Under the pieces are notes generated by a model. The model was not told where the DNA came from. It was given only the letters and a program-made list of their open reading frames with translations, and did not search any database. A DNA stretch of 64,000 nt from Chitinophagaceae bacterium (GTDB taxonomy: Bacteria > Bacteroidota > Bacteroidia > Cytophagales > Cytophagaceae), in assembly GCA_028288405.1 (NCBI GenBank), contig JAQBNS010000097.1, positions 46,144 to 110,143 on the forward strand. The letters are read 5' to 3'. Numbering within the stretch: position 1 is the stretch's first letter; each line of letters opens with the position of its first letter. Made by a program: the position numbers and the translations under genes. This document shows positions 55,806 through 63,704 of the stretch, piece after piece.

Positions 55806-56528
55806 ATGAAAATGAATAAAGACCTATTAGTAAGTATAAAAGTCACTGATGATGTATATACATATAGAAGACTAAGAAAAGCGATTGGCGTACTGGGCGT
55901 ATTGCTACCCATTACCTTATGTCTGTTCTCTGTCATTCCTTTTTTTGAAACATACCTGCAACCTTCCATCAGTGATTATTATTACACGCATTTAAGGGAG
56001 TTATTTACAGGCGTTTTATGTGCAGTGGGATTGTTTTTAATTCGCTACAAAGGACATTCCAACCCCAATTTTTTTAAGGATGATAGCAGACTGACAAACA
56101 TTGCGGGTTTCATGGCTTTTGGAATTGCATTCATGCCTACGAACCCCCATTCTAGTGGTGATAAAATATTCACCTTAATACCGTTGGACTATCGATGGTT
56201 GGGCTGGATTCACTATGGGTTTGCCGGAGCGTTCTTTATTACACTTGCCATCATTTCCATTAATGTATTTACTATCGGGCAAGCGCAAAACAAAGAAATT
56301 CCAGTAAGCATAATCAATGAGAATAACATTTATAAACTATGCGGCTATTTGATGTTGCTTTTCATCGTGCTGACTCCTATTTGTGCAGAATTAGAATTCT
56401 TTACCTATTCAACATTAGTGTTTGAAGCGTTGATGCTTTTTGCTTTTGGTATTTCCTGGTTAATAAAAGGTCGTATCATAGGAGACAAAGGAAAAATTGG
56501 CAGAAAAATATACAGAGAATTTAATTAA
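55806..56528 (+). CDS. Multi-pass membrane protein with an SISDYYYT motif, unknown
   Basis: The protein has 240 residues with about six hydrophobic segments (25-46, 60-80, 97-115, 136-160, 176-197, 202-224). The recurring motif S-I-S-D-Y-Y-Y-T-H-L-R-E-L-F-T-G is one I have seen in uncharacterised bacterial membrane proteins. No family name can be given. It is separated from the DAC-like gene by 146 nt, so it may have its own promoter. It could be a membrane effector in the candidate system, or unrelated. Confidence 0.6.
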   Translation: MKMNKDLLVSIKVTDDVYTYRRLRKAIGVLGVLLPITLCLFSVIPFFETYLQPSISDYYYTHLRELFTGVLCAVGLFLIRYKGHSNPNFFKDDSRLTNIAGFMAFGIAFMPTNPHSSGDKIFTLIPLDYRWLGWIHYGFAGAFFITLAIISINVFTIGQAQNKEIPVSIINENNIYKLCGYLMLLFIVLTPICAELEFFTYSTLVFEALMLFAFGISWLIKGRIIGDKGKIGRKIYREFN

Positions 56529-56727
56529 GCGTATTCATGCTGGCACCGATAGATGTGGCGCCAGGATCAATCTGATTTATTTCTGAAATAAAACTTAACT
56601 CTCCCTGCAAATCCCGGATTTTAAACAAATCCTTTGCATAACTAAGCCCTTTTCTTTTAATTGTTTATTGAACACGATCCTTGCAGCATCCCGTTCAACG
56701 AGTAAATCATCTAATCTTATTTTTACC

Positions 56728-56946
56728 ATGAGCAGATCTACCACTGACTTAAAAGAAATCGTTAGACTTGGCGGCGGGTTGAGCCTTGATGCGAACACCA
56801 AATCAACGGCAGATTTAAAATTGCTGGCCATTCAAACCAAAGTATCTGGCGCTACACTCATTGTTCGCAATGCCGGTATCAAATCTACCAATGACCTCAA
56901 AGATATTGCACGTCTGGCACCAGGCCGAGTGATTTTTGAAATCTAA
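56728..56946 (+). CDS. Very small repeat protein (S-T-x-D-L-K type)
   Basis: The protein has 72 residues from the ATG that begins M-S-R-S-T-T-D-L-K; an upstream in-frame start would add 20 unlikely residues. Three copies of an S-T-x-D-L-K-x-[IL] unit occur (R-S-T-T-D-L-K-E-I, K-S-T-A-D-L-K-L-L, K-S-T-N-D-L-K-D-I), joined by G/A-rich turns and ending V-I-F-E-I. I recall similar small proteins in Bacteroidota, but no function. Confidence 0.65.
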   Translation: MSRSTTDLKEIVRLGGGLSLDANTKSTADLKLLAIQTKVSGATLIVRNAGIKSTNDLKDIARLAPGRVIFEI

Positions 56947-57026
56947 AAAATAGGAGGTAAGTACAGAGAGCTCGTTAGAATTGGCTATTTTTACATTCCT
57001 TAGTTGAAATCTTTTATTCTATTCCT

Positions 57027-58637
57027 GTGCGCTCTACATTTTTATACAGCCTGCTTCTTGCGGCATGCACTGCAACAGTGGCTTATTCACAAGTTGTCAA
57101 TCCTTACTATGAAATCGGTTATTTCACCGATCGCGACAAGCAGCCCATTGACGGCTACCTCGACATCACCTACCTGCCCGACAGCCGTCAGAATTTAAGC
57201 TTTACGCTGGGAGAAACTTTTTCACCCGGGGCTTATTATGACCTCCGTGGAATAAAGATCAGTGGAAGAATCATGTACGGCCTCAGCGACGGTTTCTTCC
57301 GCTTCACCCCGCCTTCCGGCGCGGGCAAAGGAGAAAAGATCACACCCAAAATGTGTCAATCCTATACGATCGGTAAAGACAGTTTCGCTGTGATCAGCGA
57401 CTTTACCGTGGAGCGCGAGCTACTCAGCATACCCATTAGTGAAGCACAGTTTGTAGAAGTAGTCACTACGATAGGAGATATGACCTTCTACCAGCATGCC
57501 GAGCCAGGGCAAGGCAGAACATTGTATACTTATATTGTTCGTCGCGGTGCAGAGGGTAAGTTGGTCAGCTTCTCAAAGAACAGGAATAAGTTTAAAGAAA
57601 TGGCACCGAAGTATTTTAAAGATTCTCCTTACCTCATAACCGCCATAGCCTCGGAAACACTCACGGAAAACGATGTGCTCAACATGATCAAATACCTGGA
57701 TTACGAAAGCAAGCGTGCCAAACAGAGTAAAATTTATTATTCCTGTGCCTGGGAAGAAATCAAAGATACATCAGAGTATGGCTATCTCTATTATGCAGAC
57801 AGCCTATCCCTGAAAGGAGATACCTGGAGCATGACCTATTTCATCAAAGACGGCACGCCTTTGTACAAGGCTTCTTACAATTCGCTGGCGCCTTTGAAGA
57901 AAGAAGGAATCTTCACCTTTTATTTTCCCAACGGTCAATGGCGCAAAACCGTCACCTACAAAGACAATGAGATCACCGGCGCCATCAAGACCTACCGGAG
58001 CAACGGACAAGCGCATTATGTGTACGAAAAGAAAAACGACCACAAGCACATCTACAGTGTAGTAGCAGACGAGTCCGGCAAAAACCTGCTGGATATAGAA
58101 GGCGCAGGAACGGAAAGTTTTTATGATAGCATCCAGAAGCGCCAGGTGACGCGGGTATTCAAGAACTTTAAATTAACAGATTCCTATTTTATAGATGCGT
58201 CTGGGAATAAAGTATACCAATCCTGCCGTAACCATGCGGCATTGTACGACATGGCCCTGGAGCACAGTGATGCCATTCAATCGGTAAGCTATCCTGTCAG
58301 CGCTATCGGCAATAACATACACGGCATGATCCTCCTGCGTCTTCTGGTGGATGCAGAAGGCAATACCAGCAAAGTAATTCTGGTCAAAGGCTTGGATTAT
58401 GAATGCGATAAAGTCGTAAAGAATTATATTCAGATGAAGTACAGAGGCAAACCCTGGTATCCGCTGAAAGTAGATAAGAGTCCCGTCATGGAGGAAATTC
58501 TGATCGCTGTAGTGCTGGAGATCACACCGTATTCCCGTTATGCCAATAACTATTACAACAACAACATGTGGCACTATCAGATGATGTGGAATCAGCAGCG
58601 CATGATGACACCTTTGGCGCCGCCGACATTTCATTAA
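57027..58637 (+). CDS. Secreted MORN/YwqK-repeat protein with a TonB_C-like C-terminus
   Basis: The protein has 536 residues, starting at a GTG that directly precedes the signal peptide (M-R-S-T-F-L-Y-S-L-L-L-A-A-C, ending A-Y-S-Q). Residues about 285-345 carry MORN/YwqK-type repeats (G-I-F-T-F-Y-F-P-N-G-Q-W, then G-A-I-K-T-Y-R-S-N-G). Residues about 430-505 have the TonB_C pattern: G-M-I-L-L-R-L-L-V-D-A-E-G-N, V-I-L-V-K-G, and a final beta strand with L-E-I-T. TonB_C in proteins without a proline stem is common in Bacteroidota. No protein is known for this combination to my knowledge. Neighbour genes give no clear operon. Confidence 0.75.
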   Translation: MRSTFLYSLLLAACTATVAYSQVVNPYYEIGYFTDRDKQPIDGYLDITYLPDSRQNLSFTLGETFSPGAYYDLRGIKISGRIMYGLSDGFFRFTPPSGAGKGEKITPKMCQSYTIGKDSFAVISDFTVERELLSIPISEAQFVEVVTTIGDMTFYQHAEPGQGRTLYTYIVRRGAEGKLVSFSKNRNKFKEMAPKYFKDSPYLITAIASETLTENDVLNMIKYLDYESKRAKQSKIYYSCAWEEIKDTSEYGYLYYADSLSLKGDTWSMTYFIKDGTPLYKASYNSLAPLKKEGIFTFYFPNGQWRKTVTYKDNEITGAIKTYRSNGQAHYVYEKKNDHKHIYSVVADESGKNLLDIEGAGTESFYDSIQKRQVTRVFKNFKLTDSYFIDASGNKVYQSCRNHAALYDMALEHSDAIQSVSYPVSAIGNNIHGMILLRLLVDAEGNTSKVILVKGLDYECDKVVKNYIQMKYRGKPWYPLKVDKSPVMEEILIAVVLEITPYSRYANNYYNNNMWHYQMMWNQQRMMTPLAPPTFH

Positions 58638-58701
58638 GTTGCTTTGCTATATCATCTTTGAAATTTAATATTCAGTACCTATTCTTTAAAAAAGCCATTG
58701 T

Positions 58702-59268
58702 ATGAAAACAGAAAAAATAATCGGTGTCCTCGTCTTTGTGGGTTTGATTTTTAAAATGATGCACTGGCCCGGAGCCGGACCTATATTGGTGTTGAGCTTG
58801 ACGGCATTGAGTTTAGTGTACTTCTGGGGAGGATTTTATTTTCTCAGTGACGCGAATTTAAAACATCAAAAAATAGCCTTGTCTATCATTGCCGGCGCGG
58901 TATTTGGCATGGCTTGCATCGGCATACTGTTTCGTTTGATGTATTGGCCGGGGGCCAAGCCCATGCTGTACATCGGTGTATTCGGTTTGCCTGCTTTAAC
59001 TGCCGCCGTGTTTTTATTCAAAAGCCAAGCAGAACAGGAACTGCAGCCTTACTTCAATAAGCTATTGATAAGGCTGGCCTTGTTCATCGTGATTGCTGTT
59101 CCCTTATTTTTTGTAAGCAACAAAACCTTACTGACCATTCAATACCCCAACGATCCGGAAATTGTGCGCATCAAGTCGAATCATTTTGATCATCCGGAAA
59201 ACGAAGCCTATGCGAAGGAATACCAGGAATATGTGGAAGCGCAAAGACATCAGACCCGGATCAAGTAA
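58702..59268 (+). CDS. GldL-like small membrane protein
   Basis: The protein has 188 residues. Two F-K-M-M-H-W-P-G-A / F-R-L-M-Y-W-P-G-A motifs repeat at the ends of helices, a hallmark of GldL-related membrane proteins. Helices lie at about 5-20, 30-50, 60-78, 88-105 and 125-143, with a charged C-terminal tail. GldL is the T9SS/gliding motor component, but this protein has more helices and lacks the long GldL tail, so it is a paralogue rather than GldL itself. It precedes a T9SS-secreted LRR protein gene by 105 nt. Confidence 0.65.
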   Translation: MKTEKIIGVLVFVGLIFKMMHWPGAGPILVLSLTALSLVYFWGGFYFLSDANLKHQKIALSIIAGAVFGMACIGILFRLMYWPGAKPMLYIGVFGLPALTAAVFLFKSQAEQELQPYFNKLLIRLALFIVIAVPLFFVSNKTLLTIQYPNDPEIVRIKSNHFDHPENEAYAKEYQEYVEAQRHQTRIK

Positions 59269-59373
59269 TGCCATTAAACAAACAGTTCCTCACGGAAGCG
59301 CAAGCCCGCAAATAGTGGTCTAAGGAATAGAAGCCGTCCGGGTTACATTCCTTCACCATTTTGCATCTATTAC

Positions 59374-61866
59374 ATGAAATCACTTTTTATGAAAAAGTTA
59401 CGTTTTTTGCTGCTCAGCGCCCTTTCGCTTTTTGTCCTTCTGCCGGCTCAGGCCCAATTGGTCACCATACCCGATGCGAACTTCAGGGCCTTTTTGGAAA
59501 CCAACTATCCGACCTGCATGGTAGGCGGACAGCTGGATATCACTTGCGATGAAGTCGTGAATGAAACCTATTTATTGGTGCGGAGCCTCGACATTGAGGA
59601 CATGACCGGAGTAGAATATTTTACCAATGTATTCAACCTGGATTGTGTGGACAATAAGATTACCAACCTGTCCACCTTGCCGCCCCATCTGCAAATATTA
59701 AACTGTGGATCGAATAACCTCTCCACCTTGCCCACCTTGCCGGAGAGTCTGACTTTTCTGGATTGTGGAGGAAATAAAATCACTTCCTTTCCTCACTTAC
59801 CGAATAGCATTAACTTCTTTGATTGCGAAGACAATGGGTTAACAACGCTTCCTGATTTGCCTACGGGGTTGAAAAACTTTTGGTGCAACAGCAATCCCCT
59901 CACCGCCATTGCTTCCTTTCCTCCCAACATGGAGAGCATTGATGTCGGCCAGACTCCTTTGACCAGCCTGCCAGCCTTGCCTGCTACACTGAAACAATTG
60001 AGTTTGAATGAAACCCAGATCGCCGAGTTACCGGCATTACCGCCTGCTTTAGAAGACATCTTTTGCGGAAGAACACCACTGACTACAGTGCCTGAATTAC
60101 CCTCTTCCATCAGACGTTTATACATTGCCTTCAATGCTGTAACACACTTGCCTGCCTTACCGGAAGGTCTGGAAATACTGGACATTCAGGTGAACCAAGT
60201 CACCAGCTTACCGGCCCTTCCCTCTACCTTGAAACAATTGCATTGTACGCAAAATCGATTGACCTATCTGCCTCCGTTGAATGAAGGCCTGGAAAGCCTT
60301 TGGTTATCGACCAATCAATTGGTAGAGTTACCCGCATTGCCTTCCACCTTGAAGGAGCTGGATTGCACCAGCAACCAATTGACATGTGTGCCCTTCTTGC
60401 CCAGCGGCCTGACCCTGTTATCGGTGGCTGATAACTTTGTAACCTGTCTGCCCAACATTCCCGCCAATCCTTCGCTTGTTTATTATCCCCAGAACATTTC
60501 TGTCTGCGAGGCGAACAGTGTCAATTCCTGCACCGTCTATCCTGCCATCAAGGGTATCGTGTTTTCAGACGACAATCAAAACAATACACAGGACAGCGAA
60601 GAAAACGGTTTGCCATTTGCAAAATTGATCGTGCAGCCCGGCAATTATGTAGTGAATGCAGACAGCGCCGGCAATTATAAGGTCAACGTGGAGCTTGGTA
60701 CTTATTCCGTACAAGTGGATCAGTTATACTATACCAGCACCCCGGTTTCGCGCAGCGTCACGTTTACAGACTTCGCCACGGAAAGCAATGGAAATGATTT
60801 TGCACTGTATGCACCCGATGCCATCCATGATATGGCAGTAGTGATCACTCCGCTTTCACCCGCCAGACCGGGACGCAGTATCGGTTATGCGATCAGTTAC
60901 ATCAACAGAGGTACAACGGTACAGCAAGGAACTGTTAATTTTACACACGACCCACTGTTGACTTTTGACTCCGCAGAAAACGCAACGGCTGCCGATCAAA
61001 CATTGACCTGGAGTTTTGCAACCCTTACACCGGGCCAGTTCGGAACGGTCTATGCGTACTTTACACTTCCTACTACAGCCCAGTTGGGAGATTCTCTGAC
61101 ACTGACTGCTGCTGTGATTCCGTTGACCGAAGATCAAACACCTGATGACAATAGTGTGCTATATAAACAAGCGATCACCAGCTCCTTCGATCCCAATTAC
61201 AAAGAAGTATCCGCAGCAACAAATATTTCTTTATCAGCAGTAGCGGAGCAGGATCCATTTGTATATACCGTGCATTTTCAAAACACAGGTAGCGACACCG
61301 CTTTTGTGGTTACAGTAAAAGACACCATCAGCACCAACTTTGAATTATTGAAAATAGAAACCATTGCAGCCAGTCATGCTTATACGATGCAAATGAAAAA
61401 CGGAGCGGCTGCATGGACCTTCAGCAACATTGATTTGCCGGACAGTACCACAGATGAAAAAAGAAGTCATGGTTTTGTAAAATACAAAGTGGTTCCCAAA
61501 AACACCTTGCATGCCGGTGATGAAATCAGAAACACCGCGCATATCTTTTTTGATTACAATGCACCGGTGGGGACAAACACCACCTACAACCGCATTGCCA
61601 TGCCGGCAGCCACGCAGCAGCCTACTTCCAAACTGCTGTCGGTATATCCGAATCCGGGTAAAGGCATTTTCAATGTGAGCGTGAACAAAGCCGTGAGTGG
61701 TACATGGGAAGTGTTGAATGCATCGGGAAATACGGTGTTGAGTGTCACGCAGACTGCAGCGACTGAACATGCCGTGATAGACATCAGCAAAGAAGCGAAA
61801 GGTCTTTACATCCTGCAGTTTGTGAATGACGAAGGCGTATGGCGAGAAAAAATAATTTTGAATTAA
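59374..61866 (+). CDS. T9SS-secreted leucine-rich-repeat protein
   Basis: The protein has 830 residues (815-825 with the internal ATG at 59389). The signal peptide ends L-P-A-Q-A-Q. About residues 75-385 are some 14 units of 20 residues of the YopM/IpaH type (L-T-S-L-P-A-L-P, then L-x-x-L-x-C-x-x-N-x). An SdrD-B-like domain (G-I-V-F-S-D-D-N-Q-N-N) follows, then two DUF11/DUF7619-type modules (F-D-P-N-Y-K-E-V, H-I-F-F-D-Y-N). The end is a type A T9SS sorting domain (V-Y-P-N-P-G-K-G-I-F, G-L-Y-I-L-Q-F). LRR proteins of this kind typically bind host or bacterial surface proteins; the target is unknown. Confidence 0.88.
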   Translation: MKSLFMKKLRFLLLSALSLFVLLPAQAQLVTIPDANFRAFLETNYPTCMVGGQLDITCDEVVNETYLLVRSLDIEDMTGVEYFTNVFNLDCVDNKITNLSTLPPHLQILNCGSNNLSTLPTLPESLTFLDCGGNKITSFPHLPNSINFFDCEDNGLTTLPDLPTGLKNFWCNSNPLTAIASFPPNMESIDVGQTPLTSLPALPATLKQLSLNETQIAELPALPPALEDIFCGRTPLTTVPELPSSIRRLYIAFNAVTHLPALPEGLEILDIQVNQVTSLPALPSTLKQLHCTQNRLTYLPPLNEGLESLWLSTNQLVELPALPSTLKELDCTSNQLTCVPFLPSGLTLLSVADNFVTCLPNIPANPSLVYYPQNISVCEANSVNSCTVYPAIKGIVFSDDNQNNTQDSEENGLPFAKLIVQPGNYVVNADSAGNYKVNVELGTYSVQVDQLYYTSTPVSRSVTFTDFATESNGNDFALYAPDAIHDMAVVITPLSPARPGRSIGYAISYINRGTTVQQGTVNFTHDPLLTFDSAENATAADQTLTWSFATLTPGQFGTVYAYFTLPTTAQLGDSLTLTAAVIPLTEDQTPDDNSVLYKQAITSSFDPNYKEVSAATNISLSAVAEQDPFVYTVHFQNTGSDTAFVVTVKDTISTNFELLKIETIAASHAYTMQMKNGAAAWTFSNIDLPDSTTDEKRSHGFVKYKVVPKNTLHAGDEIRNTAHIFFDYNAPVGTNTTYNRIAMPAATQQPTSKLLSVYPNPGKGIFNVSVNKAVSGTWEVLNASGNTVLSVTQTAATEHAVIDISKEAKGLYILQFVNDEGVWREKIILN

Positions 61867-61897
61867 ACATTAAATACTTTAACAAAGTAATGAAAAT

Positions 61898-61934
61898 AAA
61901 AAGGAGGGCCGTCTAATCGATAGCTCTCCTTTTT
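61898..61934 (+). terminator. Rho-independent terminator
   Basis: A 12-bp stem with one G-T pair (AAAAAGGAGGGC / GCTCTCCTTTTT) and a 13-nt loop follows the LRR gene, with T's at the end. Confidence 0.82.
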
Positions 61935-61995
61935 ACTTTCCACCCTTCTTTCCCTTTTTATGTCGTGTGATTTAATCTTCGTATCACTCAAGAAT

Positions 61996-62023
61996 CGCAG
62001 GGTCTCTCGCAGAGGACCCTGCG
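61996..62023. repeat. 9-bp perfect hairpin
   Basis: CGCAGGGTC (61996-62004) pairs with GACCCTGCG (62015-62023) around a 10-nt loop. It has no T tract and lies between two other hairpins. Confidence 0.6.
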
Positions 62024-62043
62024 GGAACTAAGAGGGTAATTTC

Positions 62044-62069
62044 AGAAAGAGAAACAGAAAGAGAAAGAG
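62044..62069. repeat. 26-bp perfect direct repeat, copy 1
   Basis: This purine-only-but-one stretch has the hexamer rhythm AGAAAG, AGAAAC, AGAAAG, AGAAAG, AG. The identical 26 bp recurs at 62726-62751, on the other side of the zinc-ribbon gene. Confidence 0.85.
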
Positions 62070-62090
62070 GCTGACACTCTTTCTCTTTCT
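62056..62090 (-). terminator. 14-bp perfect hairpin, likely terminator of the zinc-ribbon gene
   Basis: AGAAAGAGAAAGAG (62056-62069) pairs with CTCTTTCTCTTTCT (62077-62090) around GCTGACA. It lies just after the stop of the minus-strand gene, and T-rich sequence follows on that strand. Confidence 0.7.
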
Positions 62091-62093
62091 ACT

Positions 62094-62714
62094 TTAGTCT
62101 TCCATCTTGATCTTTTCGATCATCAGGTATTTTTTAAATTTATTAATCAACTCGTCCATCTCTTTGTCTCGCGATTCCAATTCGGTAAGGTCTGCATCTG
62201 AAGCGAGCACCACGGGTTTGAGTTTGTCGAGGTTCGCTTTCATTTGCTGCACCATGACAGCGACTTGTTCTTTTTCTTCTGCAGGAACATTCTCCTTTGC
62301 TATTTTTTCTTCCGATTGCACAATGAAACGTTCCACATAAGGAATCATGTCCCAGGGATTATTGGGTGCGTTCCAGACAAATTCAATGTTACACTTGCGA
62401 CACTTGTATTTATTGCTCTTCCAGCCTTCCGGACTTTTGCTCGTCCCGACCAGTTTCAATTGATTGCTTTTTTGACATTTGGGACAAACCGCATTTTCTT
62501 TTACCAGTTCGTTCAGCTTCTTGCGCTCGCCCTCCACGATGTCACGGTTGGCGGCGTGAATGGTGATTTGTTCCACCAGCTTATCACCTGTTTCCAAGAG
62601 CTGCGCATACTCTTCGATCGATTTGTTTTCTTGCGTCAAGGCTTTGGTTTTCTTTTTAAAAAAATTAACCAAGCGGATCAACTCCCGTTCGTTGGGTTTT
62701 AGATTTTGTGCCAT
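62094..62714 (-). CDS. Zinc-ribbon coiled-coil protein, unknown
   Basis: The protein has 206 residues. A central zinc ribbon (C-P-K-C ... C-R-K-C) at about 77-108 lies between helical, charged segments that are likely coiled coils (residues 1-75 and 125-206). The four Cys are correctly spaced for one structural zinc. No family is recognised. It is monocistronic and flanked on both sides by the same 26-bp purine repeat, the right copy lying about 12 nt upstream of its start. Confidence 0.75.
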   Translation of the reverse strand: MAQNLKPNERELIRLVNFFKKKTKALTQENKSIEEYAQLLETGDKLVEQITIHAANRDIVEGERKKLNELVKENAVCPKCQKSNQLKLVGTSKSPEGWKSNKYKCRKCNIEFVWNAPNNPWDMIPYVERFIVQSEEKIAKENVPAEEKEQVAVMVQQMKANLDKLKPVVLASDADLTELESRDKEMDELINKFKKYLMIEKIKMED

Positions 62715-62725
62715 GGGTAAAGATA

Positions 62726-62751
62726 AGAAAGAGAAACAGAAAGAGAAAGAG
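62726..62751. repeat. 26-bp perfect direct repeat, copy 2
   Basis: Identical to 62044-62069. Together they bracket the zinc-ribbon gene; the copies are 682 bp apart. They are in the same orientation. Confidence 0.85.
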
Positions 62752-62866
62752 TAAAATAAGGCGCAGAGAACAGGCCATGGAATGAAAGAACCTTCTTTTT
62801 TCTTAAAAAGAGCGATTTAAAATTATTTCATAGAAAACCCTTGTCTTATTATTTATCTTTATCGTA

Positions 62867-62878
62867 ATATTGCAATAT
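62867..62878. promoter_or_regulatory. arsR: Candidate ArsR operator
   Basis: ATATTGCAATAT is a perfect 12-bp palindrome 11 nt before the arsR ATG, just past a TATCTTTA box (62854-62861). The position and dyad symmetry fit autorepression by ArsR. Confidence 0.6.
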
Positions 62879-62889
62879 ACAATTTGAAT

Positions 62890-63222
62890 ATGGGAGCTAC
62901 CAAAACAGATCATTTTACCGACAAACAGAATGACATTGCTACACTGGCTAAGGCTTTAGGGCATCCGGCGCGCGTAGCCATCCTGGATTATCTCCTTCGC
63001 GTGGACGCATGCATATGTGGAGATATTGTCAATGAATTGCCTTTGGCACAAGCTACGGTTTCTCAGCACCTGAGGGAGTTGAAGAATGCAGGGCTTATTA
63101 AAGGCAGCATTGAAGGGAATGCCATTTGTTACTGTATCGATGAAAAAGGTTTTGCCAAGTTGCAAACCTATTTCAATGTTGTTTCCACCAAGATGGAAAA
63201 GAAGAAGAATAAATGTTGTTAA
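62890..63222 (+). CDS. arsR: ArsR/SmtB family metalloregulator
   Basis: The protein has 110 residues from the ATG that begins M-G-A-T-K; a TTG two codons earlier is less likely. The winged helix covers about 15-95. The metal-site region reads [10 protein letters not shown], a C-x-C arsenic/antimony site at the start of the DNA-binding region. The recognition helix is [10 protein letters not shown]. It ends K-N-K-C-C, a further thiol pair. It is the first gene of an ars operon with the DUF6428 gene 16 nt downstream. ArsR releases its operator when bound to arsenite. Confidence 0.9.
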   Translation: MGATKTDHFTDKQNDIATLAKALGHPARVAILDYLLRVDACICGDIVNELPLAQATVSQHLRELKNAGLIKGSIEGNAICYCIDEKGFAKLQTYFNVVSTKMEKKKNKCC

Positions 63223-63238
63223 ACTAAACAGTATCCAC

Positions 63239-63700
63239 ATGAAATTATCAGAAATAAAAGAACTGTTGCCAAACCTGGAAACAGTGAATTTCAAATTGGC
63301 TTCCGGCCAGTATGTCCCCGAACATTTTCACGTAACGGAAATAGGCCTGGTCTCCAAGCATTTCATGGACTGCGGCGGAACAGAGCGTTTGGAGAAAGTA
63401 GTCAATTTTCAATTATGGGATGCGAATGATTTCGAACACCGATTGAAACCACAAAAATTATTGAACATCATTTCCCTTTCAGAGAAAGTATTACAGTTGG
63501 AAGACCTGGATATCGAAGTGGAATACCAATCAGAGACTATCGGTAAGTATGGATTGGCATTCAATGGAAAAGAATTTGAATTGGTGTCATTAAGAACAGC
63601 TTGTCTGGCTTCAGAGCGTTGCGGTACTTTGAGCAAAGAAAAACAGACCGTTCTGGCGGAAGCATCCGCTTGCTGCACTCCCGGTGGTGGTTGCTGTTAG
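63239..63700 (+). CDS. DUF6428 family protein of ars operons
   Basis: The protein has 153 residues starting M-K-L-S-E-I-K-E-L-L-P. Family features are F-K-L-A-S-G-Q-Y-V-P-E-H-F-H-V-T-E-I-G, D-C-G-G-T and F-Q-L-W-D-A-N-D-F. The C-terminus has a Cys-rich tail (A-S-A-C-C-T-P-G-G-G-C-C), probably a thiol metal site. Members occur in arsenic-resistance operons of Bacteroidota, between arsR and arsC or acr3, with unknown mechanism. Spacing (16 nt after arsR, 4 nt before the next small frame) supports one transcript. Confidence 0.88.
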   Translation: MKLSEIKELLPNLETVNFKLASGQYVPEHFHVTEIGLVSKHFMDCGGTERLEKVVNFQLWDANDFEHRLKPQKLLNIISLSEKVLQLEDLDIEVEYQSETIGKYGLAFNGKEFELVSLRTACLASERCGTLSKEKQTVLAEASACCTPGGGCC

Positions 63701-63704
63701 CCGT

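Noticed and set aside
56595..56831. 78-codon minus-strand frame overlapping the small repeat protein
   Set aside because: It is antisense to a frame with three clear internal repeats; the sense frame is better supported.
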